A DNA stretch of 32,748 bases from PALSA-660 sp036508875 (GTDB lineage: Bacteria; Actinomycetota; Coriobacteriia; Anaerosomatales; PALSA-660). The position numbers and the translations under genes are program-made. This document shows positions 7,936-15,932 of this stretch, in pieces (position 1 is the stretch's first letter; every line of letters begins with the position of its first letter). The notes under the pieces were generated by a model, which saw nothing but the letters and a program-made list of their open reading frames with translations, ran no database searches and was not told the DNA's origin. The stretch covers positions 1 to 32,748 of the forward strand of contig DATCGP010000022.1 of NCBI GenBank assembly GCA_036508875.1, read 5' to 3'.

Positions 7936-8508
7936 CTAGTACGGCTCGGTGAAGACCTCGTAGTAGGACTGCGGATGCTTGCACGCCGGGCAGATATCCG
8001 GCGCTGACGTGCCGGTATGGACGTAGCCGCAGTTGCGGCACTTCCACTTGATGGGCTTGTCCCTGGTGAAGACGCGGTTCGCCTCGATGTTCTCCAGCAG
8101 CTTGCGGTACCGGGCCTCGTGGTGTGTCTCGACGTCGGCGATCTCACGCCACGACGTCGCGATGTCGGCGAAGCCCTCAGCATCGGCGACGTCCGCGAAG
8201 TCCGGGTAGAGCACGCTCCACTCCATTTTCTCGCCCTCGGCCGCCGCGAGCAGGTTCTCGCTCGTGGTGCCGATCCGGCCCGCCGGGTACGAAGCGGTGA
8301 TCTCGGCGTCGCCGCCCTCGAGGTAACAGAAGAAGATCTTCGCGTGCTCCTTCTCGTTGTCCGCCGTCTCGGTGAAGAGCGCAGAGATCTGCTCGTAGCC
8401 TTCCTTCTTCGCCACGCTGGAGAAGAACGTGTAGCGGTTGCGGGCCTGGCTCTCGCCCGCGAACGACTTCAGCAGGTTCTGTTCGGTCTTGGTCCCCTTG
8501 ATAGTCAA
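7936..8508 (-). CDS. rbr: Rubrerythrin
   Basis: Peroxide-scavenging diiron protein of anaerobes that takes electrons through its own rubredoxin domain. At 190 residues it has the ferritin-like domain (LLKSFAGESQARNRYTFF, ETADNEKEHAKIFF, then EIADVETHHEARYRKLL carrying the Glu/His ligands). The C-terminal rubredoxin centre is KCRNCGY ... CPACKHP. The likely start is TTG (TTG ACT ATC AAG), which places LKGTKT-type residues as in the family; no better ATG lies upstream. It is divergent from padR and ends at a strong hairpin. Confidence 0.95.
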   Translation of the reverse strand: MTIKGTKTEQNLLKSFAGESQARNRYTFFSSVAKKEGYEQISALFTETADNEKEHAKIFFCYLEGGDAEITASYPAGRIGTTSENLLAAAEGEKMEWSVLYPDFADVADAEGFADIATSWREIADVETHHEARYRKLLENIEANRVFTRDKPIKWKCRNCGYVHTGTSAPDICPACKHPQSYYEVFTEPY

Positions 8509-8636
8509 GGTGTAGACCCCCTTCGAGTAGGTGCCATCGGTGTACTTCCTAGGTTACCCGCTCGCGGACGCGCGCTCACGCCCGGACCGAGCGGAATGGC
8601 GAACAGGCGCCTCCCGAGATTCTCACGAAAACAATG

Positions 8637-8680
8637 TTGACTAGTATGAAGTTCGTAGTAGTATGACCCCGAACTAGTAG
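8637..8680 (+). promoter_or_regulatory. Promoter and operator-like repeats of padR
   Basis: TTGACT (8637-8642) and TAGTAT (8659-8664) are separated by 16 bases and form a credible sigma-70-type promoter in an AT-rich island. The palindromic hexamer ACTAGT occurs at 8640-8645 and 8675-8680, flanking GTTCG / CGAAC inverted pieces. This arrangement around the -10 suggests PadR self-repression; that is inference. Confidence 0.5.
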
Positions 8681-8772
8681 TTACTTCACAATAGAAGCAA
8701 GTTGATAACACTGACCGGGCGGGGCTCCCCAGCGGAGCCTGCGACCCGGCGAGGCAGGCAAGGAGGTGGGCC

Positions 8773-9144
8773 GTGGACGTCGCAGACGAGGTCATGCTGC
8801 GCAAGTTCCAGAAGGAGTTGAACTCGGGCATCGTCTCGCTCGTCCTGCTGGCCATCCTCGACCGCTCCGCGGAGCCGCTCTACGGCTACCAGATCGCCAA
8901 GAGCATCGAGGGCAACTGGCAGGAAGGCGGGCCGGTCAAGCAAGGGACGCTATACCCGGTGCTCAGGTCGATGGAGGAGACGGGGCTGCTCGCAAGCCGC
9001 GTGGAGCCCAGCGTCTCGGGACCGCCGCGCAAGTACTACACGATCACGGACCGGGGACGGGCCGTGATCGTGGACTGGAAGTCGGCATGGTCGGTAACGC
9101 GCGACTTCGTCGACGTGACATTGGAGGGGAGGAACGGTGCCTGA
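8773..9144 (+). CDS. PadR-family transcriptional regulator
   Basis: A 123-residue winged-helix repressor with the PadR signature: LVLLAILDRSAEPLYGYQIAKSI, then GGPVKQGTLYPVLRSMEETGLLASRV and the wing PPRKYYTITDRGRAVI. The GTG start follows AAGGAGGTGG at the right spacing. PadR genes of this subgroup are usually followed by a HAAS/DUF1700-type membrane protein gene; here the next frame carries only the beginning of such a gene. Confidence 0.92.
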   Translation: MDVADEVMLRKFQKELNSGIVSLVLLAILDRSAEPLYGYQIAKSIEGNWQEGGPVKQGTLYPVLRSMEETGLLASRVEPSVSGPPRKYYTITDRGRAVIVDWKSAWSVTRDFVDVTLEGRNGA

Positions 9145-9280
9145 CACCATCGAGGCATACCTGGCAGAACTGAGGGCGGCGCTGGCCGGCGCCGATCCGG
9201 CGCTCGTGCAGGACGCGGTCTACGACGCCGAGGACTACCTGCGCACGGCGGGACGGTCTAGAACACCAGTCCCGGGATGA
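9137..9280 (+). pseudogene. Truncated HAAS/DUF1700-type gene
   Basis: GTG at 9137 overlaps the padR stop and encodes MPDTIEAYLAELRAALAGA followed by DPALVQDAVYDAEDYLR, the typical start of HAAS-domain proteins that accompany PadR regulators. The similarity stops at about residue 39 and the frame ends after 47 codons, inside the 3' end of the convergent gene. The membrane part is missing, so a deletion fused the remnant to unrelated sequence. Confidence 0.6.
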
Positions 9281-9629
9281 GGGCGAACAGCAGGATGAGC
9301 AGGTTCACGAGCGGGCCGGTGACGAACCACGGGTGCCACAGCAGCGCCATGACGACGAACGAGAGGCAGGCGCCGAGGATGGCGGCCACGGGCCAGATGC
9401 CGGCGAGCGCCGGAACGCCCCACACACCGAGAGCCGCGACTGTCAGCGCGATGACGAGCACGGCGATCATCGGTACGACGATCTTCTTTATCGTCGCGGG
9501 GTCAGCGTCCGGGAAGATCGGGGAGTCCCACCGGAAGGGGAACGCGTCGTCGGGCGGGACCGGCGCGAACCATGCGAGGTGGACGAGGCCGTGCACGAAC
9601 AGGAAGGCTCCGAAGACGATCCTCAGCAT
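9258..9629 (-). CDS. Small four-TM membrane protein
   Basis: About 123 residues with four hydrophobic segments: LRIVFGAFLFVHGLVHLAWF, IVVPMIAVLVIALTVAALGVWG, LAGIWPVAAILGACLSFVVMALLW and VNLLILLFALIPGLVF. The first segment contains GAxLFxHGLVHL, seen in small uncharacterised bacterial membrane proteins. The ATG at 9629 follows GGAGG and is preferred over the longer frame from 9677. Its 3' end overlaps the truncated gene behind padR. Function is unknown. Confidence 0.65.
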   Translation of the reverse strand: MLRIVFGAFLFVHGLVHLAWFAPVPPDDAFPFRWDSPIFPDADPATIKKIVVPMIAVLVIALTVAALGVWGVPALAGIWPVAAILGACLSFVVMALLWHPWFVTGPLVNLLILLFALIPGLVF

Positions 9630-9690
9630 CGCGGTGCCTCCCGTTGCGGGTCTTGGCGACGAGGGTACCGCGCCCACAGGAAGTGCGTCC

Positions 9691-11331
9691 CTACGCCGGG
9701 CAGCGCACGCTGTCTATCGCCCTCGCCAAGCAGGCTGACGGCTCGACCGGAAGCGTCTCGGCGATCGCCGCCTTCTCCAGGCGCCGCCCCACCTCGGGGG
9801 TCGCGCAGCACAGGGCGACGGCGATCCCGCGCTTGCGCAGCTGGCCGACGACCTCGTCGAGGCTCGCCAGGCCGGTCAGGTCGATGAAGGGGACGCGAGC
9901 GAGCGAGATGACCACGGCGCCCGGCGCGGTGTTCGTGTGCAGCAGCGCGTGCTCGAACTGGTCGACCGCTCCGAAGAAGAACGGGCCGTCGACGGTGTAC
10001 ACGAGGACTCCGGGAGGCACTTCGGCGGCCTCGGGGCCGGGGAGTTCGGACGCGAGCTCGCGCTCGTCGAGGGGCCGCACCTCCACCGTGGAGGACATGC
10101 GCCTCAGGAAGTTGAGCGTGGCGAGGATGATGCCGACCTCGACCGCGAGGACCAGGTCGGTGAAGACGGTCAGGCCGAGCGTTATGAACATGACCGCCAC
10201 GTCGGTGCGGGGCGCGCGGCGCGCAGTCCGGATGACGTGCCCGATCTCGCTCATGTTGAACGCGACCACGAACAGTATCGCGGCGAGCGACGCGAGCGGG
10301 ACGTTGAACGCCAGCGGGGCCAGCGCGACGAGGACGAGCGCCATCGTCGCGGCGTGCACGAGACCGGCCAGCGGGCTGTTGCCCCCATGCCGGATGCTGG
10401 TGGCGGTGCGTGCGATCGCGCCGGTCGCCGCGAAGCCGCCGAACATGGCCGAGGCCATGTTCGCGATTCCCTGCCCCACGAGCTCCTGGTTCGAGTCGTG
10501 TCGGGTGTCGGCCATGCCGTCCGCAACCGTCGCGGACAGCAGCGACTCGATGGCGCCGAGCATCGCGACCGCGAACGCCGGCTGCAGCAGCTCGATCATC
10601 ATGTTCACGTCGAAAGCGGGCACGGTGAGCGGCGGCAGCCCGAGCGGCACGCCGCCGAACGCGGTGCCGACCGTCGCCACGCCCGGGAGCCGCAGGACCG
10701 TCTGCGCGAGGGTGGCGGCCACGAGCACCACGAGGGGCGCGGGGACCTTGCCCACCTTCGGAATCCTCGGCCACAGCACCAGGACCGCGACGCACAGGAC
10801 CCCGATCGCAGTGGTGGCGACGCTCAGCTGCGGCAGGGAACCGATCAGCGCCGCCAGCTTCTCGTGGAAGTGCTCGCCGGCTGCTTTGGGCAGCCCGAAG
10901 AAGTTCTCCCACTGGCCGACCCAGATGACCACGGCGATACCGGCGGTGAAGCCGAGGATGACCGACTCGGGGATGAAGCGGATGACGTTGCCCATCTTGG
11001 CGAGACCGAACGCGAGCAGCATCGCTCCGGCCATGAGGGTGACGAGTTGCAGCCCGACGAAGCCGTAGCGGGCGGTGATGCCCGCAAGGATGACCGCGAA
11101 GGCGCCGGTGGGGCCGGCGATCTGGACGCGGGTGCCGCCGAACAGCGTGACCGCGAGGCCCGCGACGAGAGCGGTGTACAGGCCGTTCTCGGGTTTGACG
11201 CCCGAGGCCACGGCGAACGCCATCGCCAGCGGCAGCGCGACCACCCCGACCACCAGTCCGGCGGCGAGGTTGCGCATCCAGTTGTCGCGGCGGAGCAGTC
11301 CGGCGCGCCAGGCTTCAAGGATCGCGGGCAT
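9691..11331 (-). CDS. SulP-family anion transporter with STAS domain
   Basis: A 546-residue SLC26/SulP permease for sulfate, bicarbonate or related anions. The N-terminal half carries the transmembrane core starting NLAAGLVVGVVALPLAMAFAVASGVKPENGLYTALV, with QIAGPTGAFAVILAGI and the ANMASAMFGGFAATGAIARTATSIRHGGNSPLAGL block characteristic of the family. Residues from about 440 on form a STAS domain (GVLVYTVDGPFFFGAVDQFEHALL ... VISLARVPFIDLTGLASLDEVV). Length is normal. The ATG is the first in frame. The substrate cannot be decided from sequence; a stand-alone gene. Confidence 0.92.
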   Translation of the reverse strand: MPAILEAWRAGLLRRDNWMRNLAAGLVVGVVALPLAMAFAVASGVKPENGLYTALVAGLAVTLFGGTRVQIAGPTGAFAVILAGITARYGFVGLQLVTLMAGAMLLAFGLAKMGNVIRFIPESVILGFTAGIAVVIWVGQWENFFGLPKAAGEHFHEKLAALIGSLPQLSVATTAIGVLCVAVLVLWPRIPKVGKVPAPLVVLVAATLAQTVLRLPGVATVGTAFGGVPLGLPPLTVPAFDVNMMIELLQPAFAVAMLGAIESLLSATVADGMADTRHDSNQELVGQGIANMASAMFGGFAATGAIARTATSIRHGGNSPLAGLVHAATMALVLVALAPLAFNVPLASLAAILFVVAFNMSEIGHVIRTARRAPRTDVAVMFITLGLTVFTDLVLAVEVGIILATLNFLRRMSSTVEVRPLDERELASELPGPEAAEVPPGVLVYTVDGPFFFGAVDQFEHALLHTNTAPGAVVISLARVPFIDLTGLASLDEVVGQLRKRGIAVALCCATPEVGRRLEKAAIAETLPVEPSACLARAIDSVRCPA

Positions 11332-11433
11332 GGAGAGTCAGGGTCCCAGGTCAAGGGCGGGTGGAGCAGGTGTCTTCCAGCCTACCATCGCAATGGGCGT
11401 GCGGACCCCCGCGCCCGGGTTCGATTCGGCAAC

Positions 11434-11461
11434 AGTTGACGCAAAGTAGTTGACCTAAACT
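11434..11461 (+). repeat. Tandem 14-bp repeats, candidate operator
   Basis: AGTTGACGCAAAGT (11434-11447) is followed directly by AGTTGACCTAAACT (11448-11461), matching at 11 of 14 positions. Each unit is an imperfect AGTT...AACT palindrome. They lie about 50 bases before the likely start of the membrane protein whose partner gene encodes a winged-helix regulator, so they may be its binding sites and contain a TTGACC -35-like hexamer. Confidence 0.5.
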
Positions 11462-11511
11462 GGCGGAGACGAATGTTCGTGGTACGCGATGACATGGACG
11501 GAGTGTCCGGA

Positions 11512-12123
11512 ATGAACGACATCACAGCGGCGCAGCGCCGCGCGAAGGGGTACTGGTTCGTGGACGGCGTGGCCGAGATGGCCGGCGATACGGCCATCCT
11601 GCTGTGCGGCGCGCTGCTCTGGGCGGCGGTGGTCACCGGGACCGAATGGCTCGGGATGGCGGCGATCGCCGTTCTCATCGCGGGGTTCCCCGTCAGCGCG
11701 TGGATCGTTCGCACAGTCAAAGGGCGGATCACCTACCCGCGCACGGGATATGTGGGGTATCCATCGCCGTCGCGGGCGCGCATGTTCGCGGCTGGCGCCA
11801 TCGGCTTCGTGGTGGCCGGTCTGCTGGTGCCGATCCAGGTCGCGGCGCGCGGCGGCGAGGTCTCGGCGGTAGTGCTCGTTACCGGGGCCGCGATCGCAGC
11901 GTCCACGGCGCTGCGGGCCTGGCGCACCGGCGCGCCGCGGTTCTACGTGGTGGCCGCAGCCCTCTTCGTGGCGGCGGGCATCCTGGCCTCGAACGGGATT
12001 GGCATCCAAGAAGGCATCGGACTGACACTCGGCTTCTACGGGGCGACGCTGATGGCGAGCGGAACCCTCACACTGATGCATTATCTGCGGACGAACCGAC
12101 TGCCGGAAGCGGCGAGCAGGTGA
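11512..12123 (+). CDS. Membrane protein paired with wHTH regulator
   Basis: About 203 residues with some six hydrophobic segments and a short soluble stretch RTVKGRITYPRTGYVGYPSPSRAR between the second and third. I recall this KGRITYPRTGY stretch in uncharacterised actinobacterial and Chloroflexi membrane proteins adjacent to small regulators, but cannot name a function. ATG at 11512 follows GGAG; ATGs at 11473 and 11491 are alternatives, but the first would lie very near the presumed promoter. The stop overlaps the next gene by GTGA, so the two form a unit. Confidence 0.65.
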   Translation: MNDITAAQRRAKGYWFVDGVAEMAGDTAILLCGALLWAAVVTGTEWLGMAAIAVLIAGFPVSAWIVRTVKGRITYPRTGYVGYPSPSRARMFAAGAIGFVVAGLLVPIQVAARGGEVSAVVLVTGAAIAASTALRAWRTGAPRFYVVAAALFVAAGILASNGIGIQEGIGLTLGFYGATLMASGTLTLMHYLRTNRLPEAASR

Positions 12124-12425
12124 GCGGCTTCGCCTTCGACTCCGACCCCGACCGCGTCATCCACGAGCCGGCGCGCCTCAAGGTCATGAGCGTGCTTGCG
12201 GTGGTGGAAAGCGCCGACTTCGTCTACCTGCAACGGGAGACGGGCCTTACCGGAGGGAACCTGTCGGTGCAGCTCACCCGGCTGGAGGAAGCCGGCTACA
12301 TCACGATCGTGAAGTCGTTCGTGGGCAAGGTTCCGCGCACGCTGGCCTCGATCACGCCTGTAGGCAGCGCCGCGTTCGCTGCCTACAGGCGCTACCTACA
12401 GGGGCTTCTGGGCGCGACGGGGTAG
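12120..12425 (+). CDS. Winged-helix transcriptional regulator
   Basis: About 101 residues. IHEPARLKVMSVLAVVESADFVYLQRETGLTGGNLSVQLTRLEEAGYITIVKSFVGKVPRTLASITPVGSAAFAAYRRYL is a complete winged HTH of the small ArsR/MarR-like type used by stand-alone actinobacterial regulators. GTG overlaps the stop of the upstream membrane gene. The tandem repeats at 11434-11461 are the natural candidate for its binding site. The ligand is unknown. Confidence 0.85.
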   Translation: MSGFAFDSDPDRVIHEPARLKVMSVLAVVESADFVYLQRETGLTGGNLSVQLTRLEEAGYITIVKSFVGKVPRTLASITPVGSAAFAAYRRYLQGLLGATG

Positions 12426-12432
12426 CGAGCGG

Positions 12433-12948
12433 CTACAGCCCCAGCGCAGTGCGCTTCTCCTCGATGGCCGCGACGTGCCCCTCAAGATGGTCGACCGCGT
12501 GCGCCAGGAGGTCGCGCAGCGTCACGAACCCGTTCTCGCTGTGCACGGCGGTGCGGTCCCACGCCTCAGGAGAGAGGCGGCGCAGGTCGGCGGCCATCTG
12601 CTCGCGCTGCACTTCGAGAAGCCGGAGGTCCAGATCGATGTCGCGCTCGTCGTAGTGCAGCGGACCCGGGTAGTCGATGCTCTCCACGCCCATGAGCAGC
12701 GGCCGGTCGGTCGCGATCGTGCGCTTCATCCGGTCGCACATGAACTGGTCGGAGTCCACGATGTGGCAGACGACCTCCTGGGAGGAGAGCTTGCCGGGGA
12801 TCGGGCGCGCGTGGAGCTGATCGGGGGTCATGCCGGCTATCGCGGCGCACAGGATCCCCACGCCGCGGGCGCAGCGTTCGATGAGCTTGGACGGCAGGTC
12901 GCCGTCGTCGAGCTGCGCTTGGGCCACCTTCGCGCGGTCATCGGCCAT
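12433..12948 (-). CDS. DinB-family protein
   Basis: A 171-residue four-helix DinB/YfiT-type protein. It shows GKLSSQEVVCHIVDSDQFMCDRMKRTI, a central loop, and FVTLRDLLAHAVDHLEGHVAAIEEKR. The histidines in CHIVDSD, LLAHAVDH and EGH fit the metal-binding triad of the fold. Members include thiol-dependent transferases and many of unknown role. ATG at 12948 lies five bases from the stop of the radical SAM gene, so the two are likely one transcript. Confidence 0.8.
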   Translation of the reverse strand: MADDRAKVAQAQLDDGDLPSKLIERCARGVGILCAAIAGMTPDQLHARPIPGKLSSQEVVCHIVDSDQFMCDRMKRTIATDRPLLMGVESIDYPGPLHYDERDIDLDLRLLEVQREQMAADLRRLSPEAWDRTAVHSENGFVTLRDLLAHAVDHLEGHVAAIEEKRTALGL

Positions 12949-12953
12949 CTCGA

Positions 12954-14159
12954 TCAGCAGCTTCCCGGGACCGAGCACGGCGCGGAGCGCAGGAACTCCG
13001 GCGCGTCGGCGATCTGCGCGGCCAGCGCGGTGCGATCGCCGCTCGCGTGCAGCAGGCAGGTCACGTCCTCGGCCATCGGGTCGCCTGTGCGCTGCCACGC
13101 CTTCGCGCGGCAGCCGCGGCAGATGCGCGAGTACTCGCACACCTCGGGGGCGCACACGCCTTCGGCTTCCTGCTGGTCGAGCTTGTACAGCTCGCCGACA
13201 GCCTCCTGCAGCGTCATGTCGCGCACCGTGCCGATCGTCCAGTCCTGCGCGAACTGGCAGGGCATGATGCCGCCCTCGGAGTTGATGTTCATGTGCCCCT
13301 TGCCCACCGGGCAGGCGCTGATCGTCTTCAGGCGCTCGAGGCCGTTGCTCACTTCGACGCCGCGCTCGATGAGGCGCTCGGCCACGTAGGGGATGAACGA
13401 CGGCATCGCGCCGATGTCCCACTCCATGCCCTTCACGCCGGCCTCTTCGCCTGCGAGCAGGTCGTCGATGATGTAGTCGGCAAGCTCGCGCCACTGTTCG
13501 GCCGTGATACGACCGTCGTCCTCGCCCTCGCTGCGGCCCGCGGTGATCAGGTCGCAGAAGTACAGCAGCCCCACGTCGAGATCGCGCGCTTCCTGGATGA
13601 GGTCGTAGACGTACGGCCAGGTGGCCTTGCTGATCGCGGTCTTGATCGCGACGTGGACGCCCTCTTCGCGCAGGAGCTTGATCGCGGCGACAACGCGGTC
13701 GCGGGTGCCGCGCACGCCGACCATCGCGTCGTGGAACTCGGCCGGGCCGTACAGCGAGGTGGCGATCCAGTCGATGCCGTCAGCCTTCATGCGCTTGGCG
13801 GCCTCGCGGTCGATCAGCGTGCAGTTCGTGGAGACGGTGACGCGGATGCCGTGCGCGCGGGCGGTCTCGAGGATCTCCCAGAAGTTCTTGCGCATCATCG
13901 GCTCGCCGCCGGACAGGAACAGCGCGGGCAGCTTGCGCTCGCCCATCTGCTCCACGAGCGCGATCGTCTCTTCGTCGGTCAGTTCGTTGGGACGGATGTG
14001 CGCGTCCGCGGCCATGTAGCAGTGGTCGCACAGCAGGTTGCAGCGGTTCGTGATGTTCCAGATGACGTCGCTCGGACGGCCGAGCTTGTAGGCGGTGACC
14101 GCCTTGTTCTCGACGTCGGCGAGCGGGCCTTTGAAGAATAGGGAGCGTACGTGCGCCAT
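12954..14159 (-). CDS. Radical SAM/SPASM protein (NirJ/AhbC-D-like group)
   Basis: A 401-residue radical SAM enzyme. CNLLCDHC (about residues 38-45) binds the SAM-cleaving 4Fe-4S cluster, ALFLSGGEPMMRKNF is the GGEP motif, and a C-terminal SPASM-type region (CPVGKGHMNINSEGGIMPCQFAQD ... CAPEVCEYSRICRGCRAKAW ... C) provides ligands for auxiliary clusters. The N-terminus (VIWNITNRCNLLCDHCYMAAD) and YFCDLITAGRS resemble the heme-biosynthesis radical SAM proteins NirJ, AhbC and AhbD. Given the many hemes encoded later in the window, that role is attractive but unproven; peptide maturation is the alternative. Followed closely by the DinB gene. Confidence 0.85.
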   Translation of the reverse strand: MAHVRSLFFKGPLADVENKAVTAYKLGRPSDVIWNITNRCNLLCDHCYMAADAHIRPNELTDEETIALVEQMGERKLPALFLSGGEPMMRKNFWEILETARAHGIRVTVSTNCTLIDREAAKRMKADGIDWIATSLYGPAEFHDAMVGVRGTRDRVVAAIKLLREEGVHVAIKTAISKATWPYVYDLIQEARDLDVGLLYFCDLITAGRSEGEDDGRITAEQWRELADYIIDDLLAGEEAGVKGMEWDIGAMPSFIPYVAERLIERGVEVSNGLERLKTISACPVGKGHMNINSEGGIMPCQFAQDWTIGTVRDMTLQEAVGELYKLDQQEAEGVCAPEVCEYSRICRGCRAKAWQRTGDPMAEDVTCLLHASGDRTALAAQIADAPEFLRSAPCSVPGSC

Positions 14160-14354
14160 GGGTTCTCGGCTTTCGGGTCAGGCGCCCCCGGTGCCGGCAC
14201 GGGAGAGCGCAAGGTGAGCGACACGAATCCTAGCATGCGGAGTCGCCGCCCGTCCGCGACGGGAACGGCAGGAGGCTTGCTTGATGCGTGTGTACATCGC
14301 GCTCTCTTGGTGCATCCTTATGCGACTGACAGCTTCCGAAAGGCCCTTGTCTCC

Positions 14355-14828
14355 GTGACGCAGGAACAGAAGAAGACCTCCATACTGTCGGCGCTCCCGC
14401 AGTGGGCGCAGATACCTGTCGGCCGCCGCTGGCTGTTCGCGATCGCTGGTGTCATCTGGTCCGCCGTGGGCGTGCTGTTGCTGGTGTACGCCGCCACTTG
14501 GCTCGCGCCGGAATCGCTGCCGGTGGAACTCGGGCTCGCGGCCGGGGGGCTGGCCGTGGCCGCTATCTTCGTCCGCTTCGTGTTCGCAGGCATCGTGCGC
14601 AAGAACGTCGCGCGCATCGAGGGCGGGCCCGCGCGCGCGAGCGCGTGGGCGTTCCAGGGTTGGAAGAGCTACCTGGTCACCGTGTTCATGATCGTGCTCG
14701 GTATCACCTTGCGCGGCTCGGCGATCCCCAAGCCGGAGCTCGCGGTCGTGTACGAGGCGATCGGCGTCGCGCTGCTGCTGACGAGCCTCACCTACCACCG
14801 GCGGTTCTTCGCGCGCGCCACGGCCTGA
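14355..14828 (+). CDS. Four-TM membrane protein of unknown function
   Basis: About 157 residues from a GTG at 14355 (VTQEQKKTSILSALPQWAQIPVGRRW). Four hydrophobic segments follow: LFAIAGVIWSAVGVLLLVYAATWL, LAAGGLAVAAIFVRFVFAGIV, SYLVTVFMIVLGITL and VVYEAIGVALLLTSLTYHRRF. An open frame extends upstream to 14151, but that part is not hydrophobic and looks like spacer. I do not recognise a named family. The stop is 14 bases before the EFR1 gene, so they are probably co-transcribed. Confidence 0.65.
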   Translation: MTQEQKKTSILSALPQWAQIPVGRRWLFAIAGVIWSAVGVLLLVYAATWLAPESLPVELGLAAGGLAVAAIFVRFVFAGIVRKNVARIEGGPARASAWAFQGWKSYLVTVFMIVLGITLRGSAIPKPELAVVYEAIGVALLLTSLTYHRRFFARATA

Positions 14829-14842
14829 GCGCGGCGGCGACG

Positions 14843-15895
14843 GTGACCGCGGCAGCACGCGCATACGACCGTGTCGACCTGGTCGTCTGGAGCGGCACCG
14901 GGAACACGCGTCGCGTCGCGGAGCGTTTCGCTGAGTCCGCACGTTCGCGCGGGGCGGAAGCCCGCGTGTCCGCGCCCGGGAGCGCCGACGCGCCCCCGCC
15001 GGCCACACGAAGGCTGCTCGGCCTGCTCGCGCCGACACACGGGTTCACTGCGCCCTGGCCGATCATCAAGGCGGCGCTGACGATCCCGCACGTTCGTGGG
15101 GTGGACGCATTCGTCCTCGTGACCCGCGGCGGGACGAGGGTCGCGGGCAGACGTCTCGCGGGTTTCGAGGGGACCGCGGCGTACCTTCCTGCGGCGTTCC
15201 TCGCCCTGCGAGGGGCCCGCATCCGCGGCGTGGGTGCGGTCGACATGCCCCTGAACTGGACGGTCATCGTCCCGTCGGCCGCTCCCGATGCGGTGGCGGC
15301 CATCGTCAAGGCGGGCGACGTTCAGACAGACCGGTTCGCGGATCGCGTCCTCGAGGGCAGGACCTCGTTCAGGGGGCTGCCACGGCTCGCGATCGGCATC
15401 CTGATCCTGCCGCTGTCGCTCGGCTACATGCTGATCGCGCGACTGCTGCTGGCGAAGATGTTCTTCGCGGACGAGCGCTGCACGTCGTGCGGCGTCTGCG
15501 AGAAGGACTGTCCTCAGGACGCGGTGCACCTGCGCGGGAAGGCCCGGCGTCCGTACTGGAGCTACCAATGCCAGAACTGCATGCGCTGCATGTCGAACTG
15601 CCCGACAGACGCTATCCAGGGCGGGCAGGCGTGGCTCCTCCTCTACGTTTGGCTCGTGTCGCTGCCGGTGGGCACGCTGGCGGCCACCGCCCTGCTGAGC
15701 GCCCTGGGCCTGTGGGCTCCCGCCGGGTCCATCGCGGGGCTCGCCCTCAGCTACGTCTGGATCATGGCGGCGGTCTGGCTCGCCTACGTGCTGCTGTGGT
15801 TCGGGCTGCTCGTGCCGAGGCTGGGCGCCGTGCTCTCACGAGCGACCTTCACGCGCGGGTACCGGCGGTATCGGGGACCCGGCAACTCCAGGTAA
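14843..15895 (+). CDS. EFR1-type flavodoxin/ferredoxin fusion membrane protein
   Basis: About 350 residues. Residues 10-150 form a flavodoxin-like domain, with the FMN phosphate loop WSGTGNTRRVAERF. Then comes a hydrophobic segment (IGILILPLSLGYMLIARLLLAKMFF) and two 4Fe-4S motifs, CTSCGVCEKDCP and CQNCMRCMSNCP. Two more membrane segments close the protein. This is the EFR1 (flavodoxin-ferredoxin) arrangement common in anaerobes, likely moving electrons at the membrane. The GTG at 14843 starts a little before the flavodoxin domain; no good ribosome site is visible and coupling to the upstream gene is likely. Confidence 0.8.
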   Translation: MTAAARAYDRVDLVVWSGTGNTRRVAERFAESARSRGAEARVSAPGSADAPPPATRRLLGLLAPTHGFTAPWPIIKAALTIPHVRGVDAFVLVTRGGTRVAGRRLAGFEGTAAYLPAAFLALRGARIRGVGAVDMPLNWTVIVPSAAPDAVAAIVKAGDVQTDRFADRVLEGRTSFRGLPRLAIGILILPLSLGYMLIARLLLAKMFFADERCTSCGVCEKDCPQDAVHLRGKARRPYWSYQCQNCMRCMSNCPTDAIQGGQAWLLLYVWLVSLPVGTLAATALLSALGLWAPAGSIAGLALSYVWIMAAVWLAYVLLWFGLLVPRLGAVLSRATFTRGYRRYRGPGNSR

Positions 15896-15932
15896 GGCTC
15901 CGGAAAGGCCGTCGGCGCACGCTTGACCGACG

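Noticed and set aside
9572..11439. Long plus-strand open frames opposite the SulP gene
   Set aside because: They are antisense shadows of a full-length, clearly recognisable transporter; no ribosome site or family similarity.
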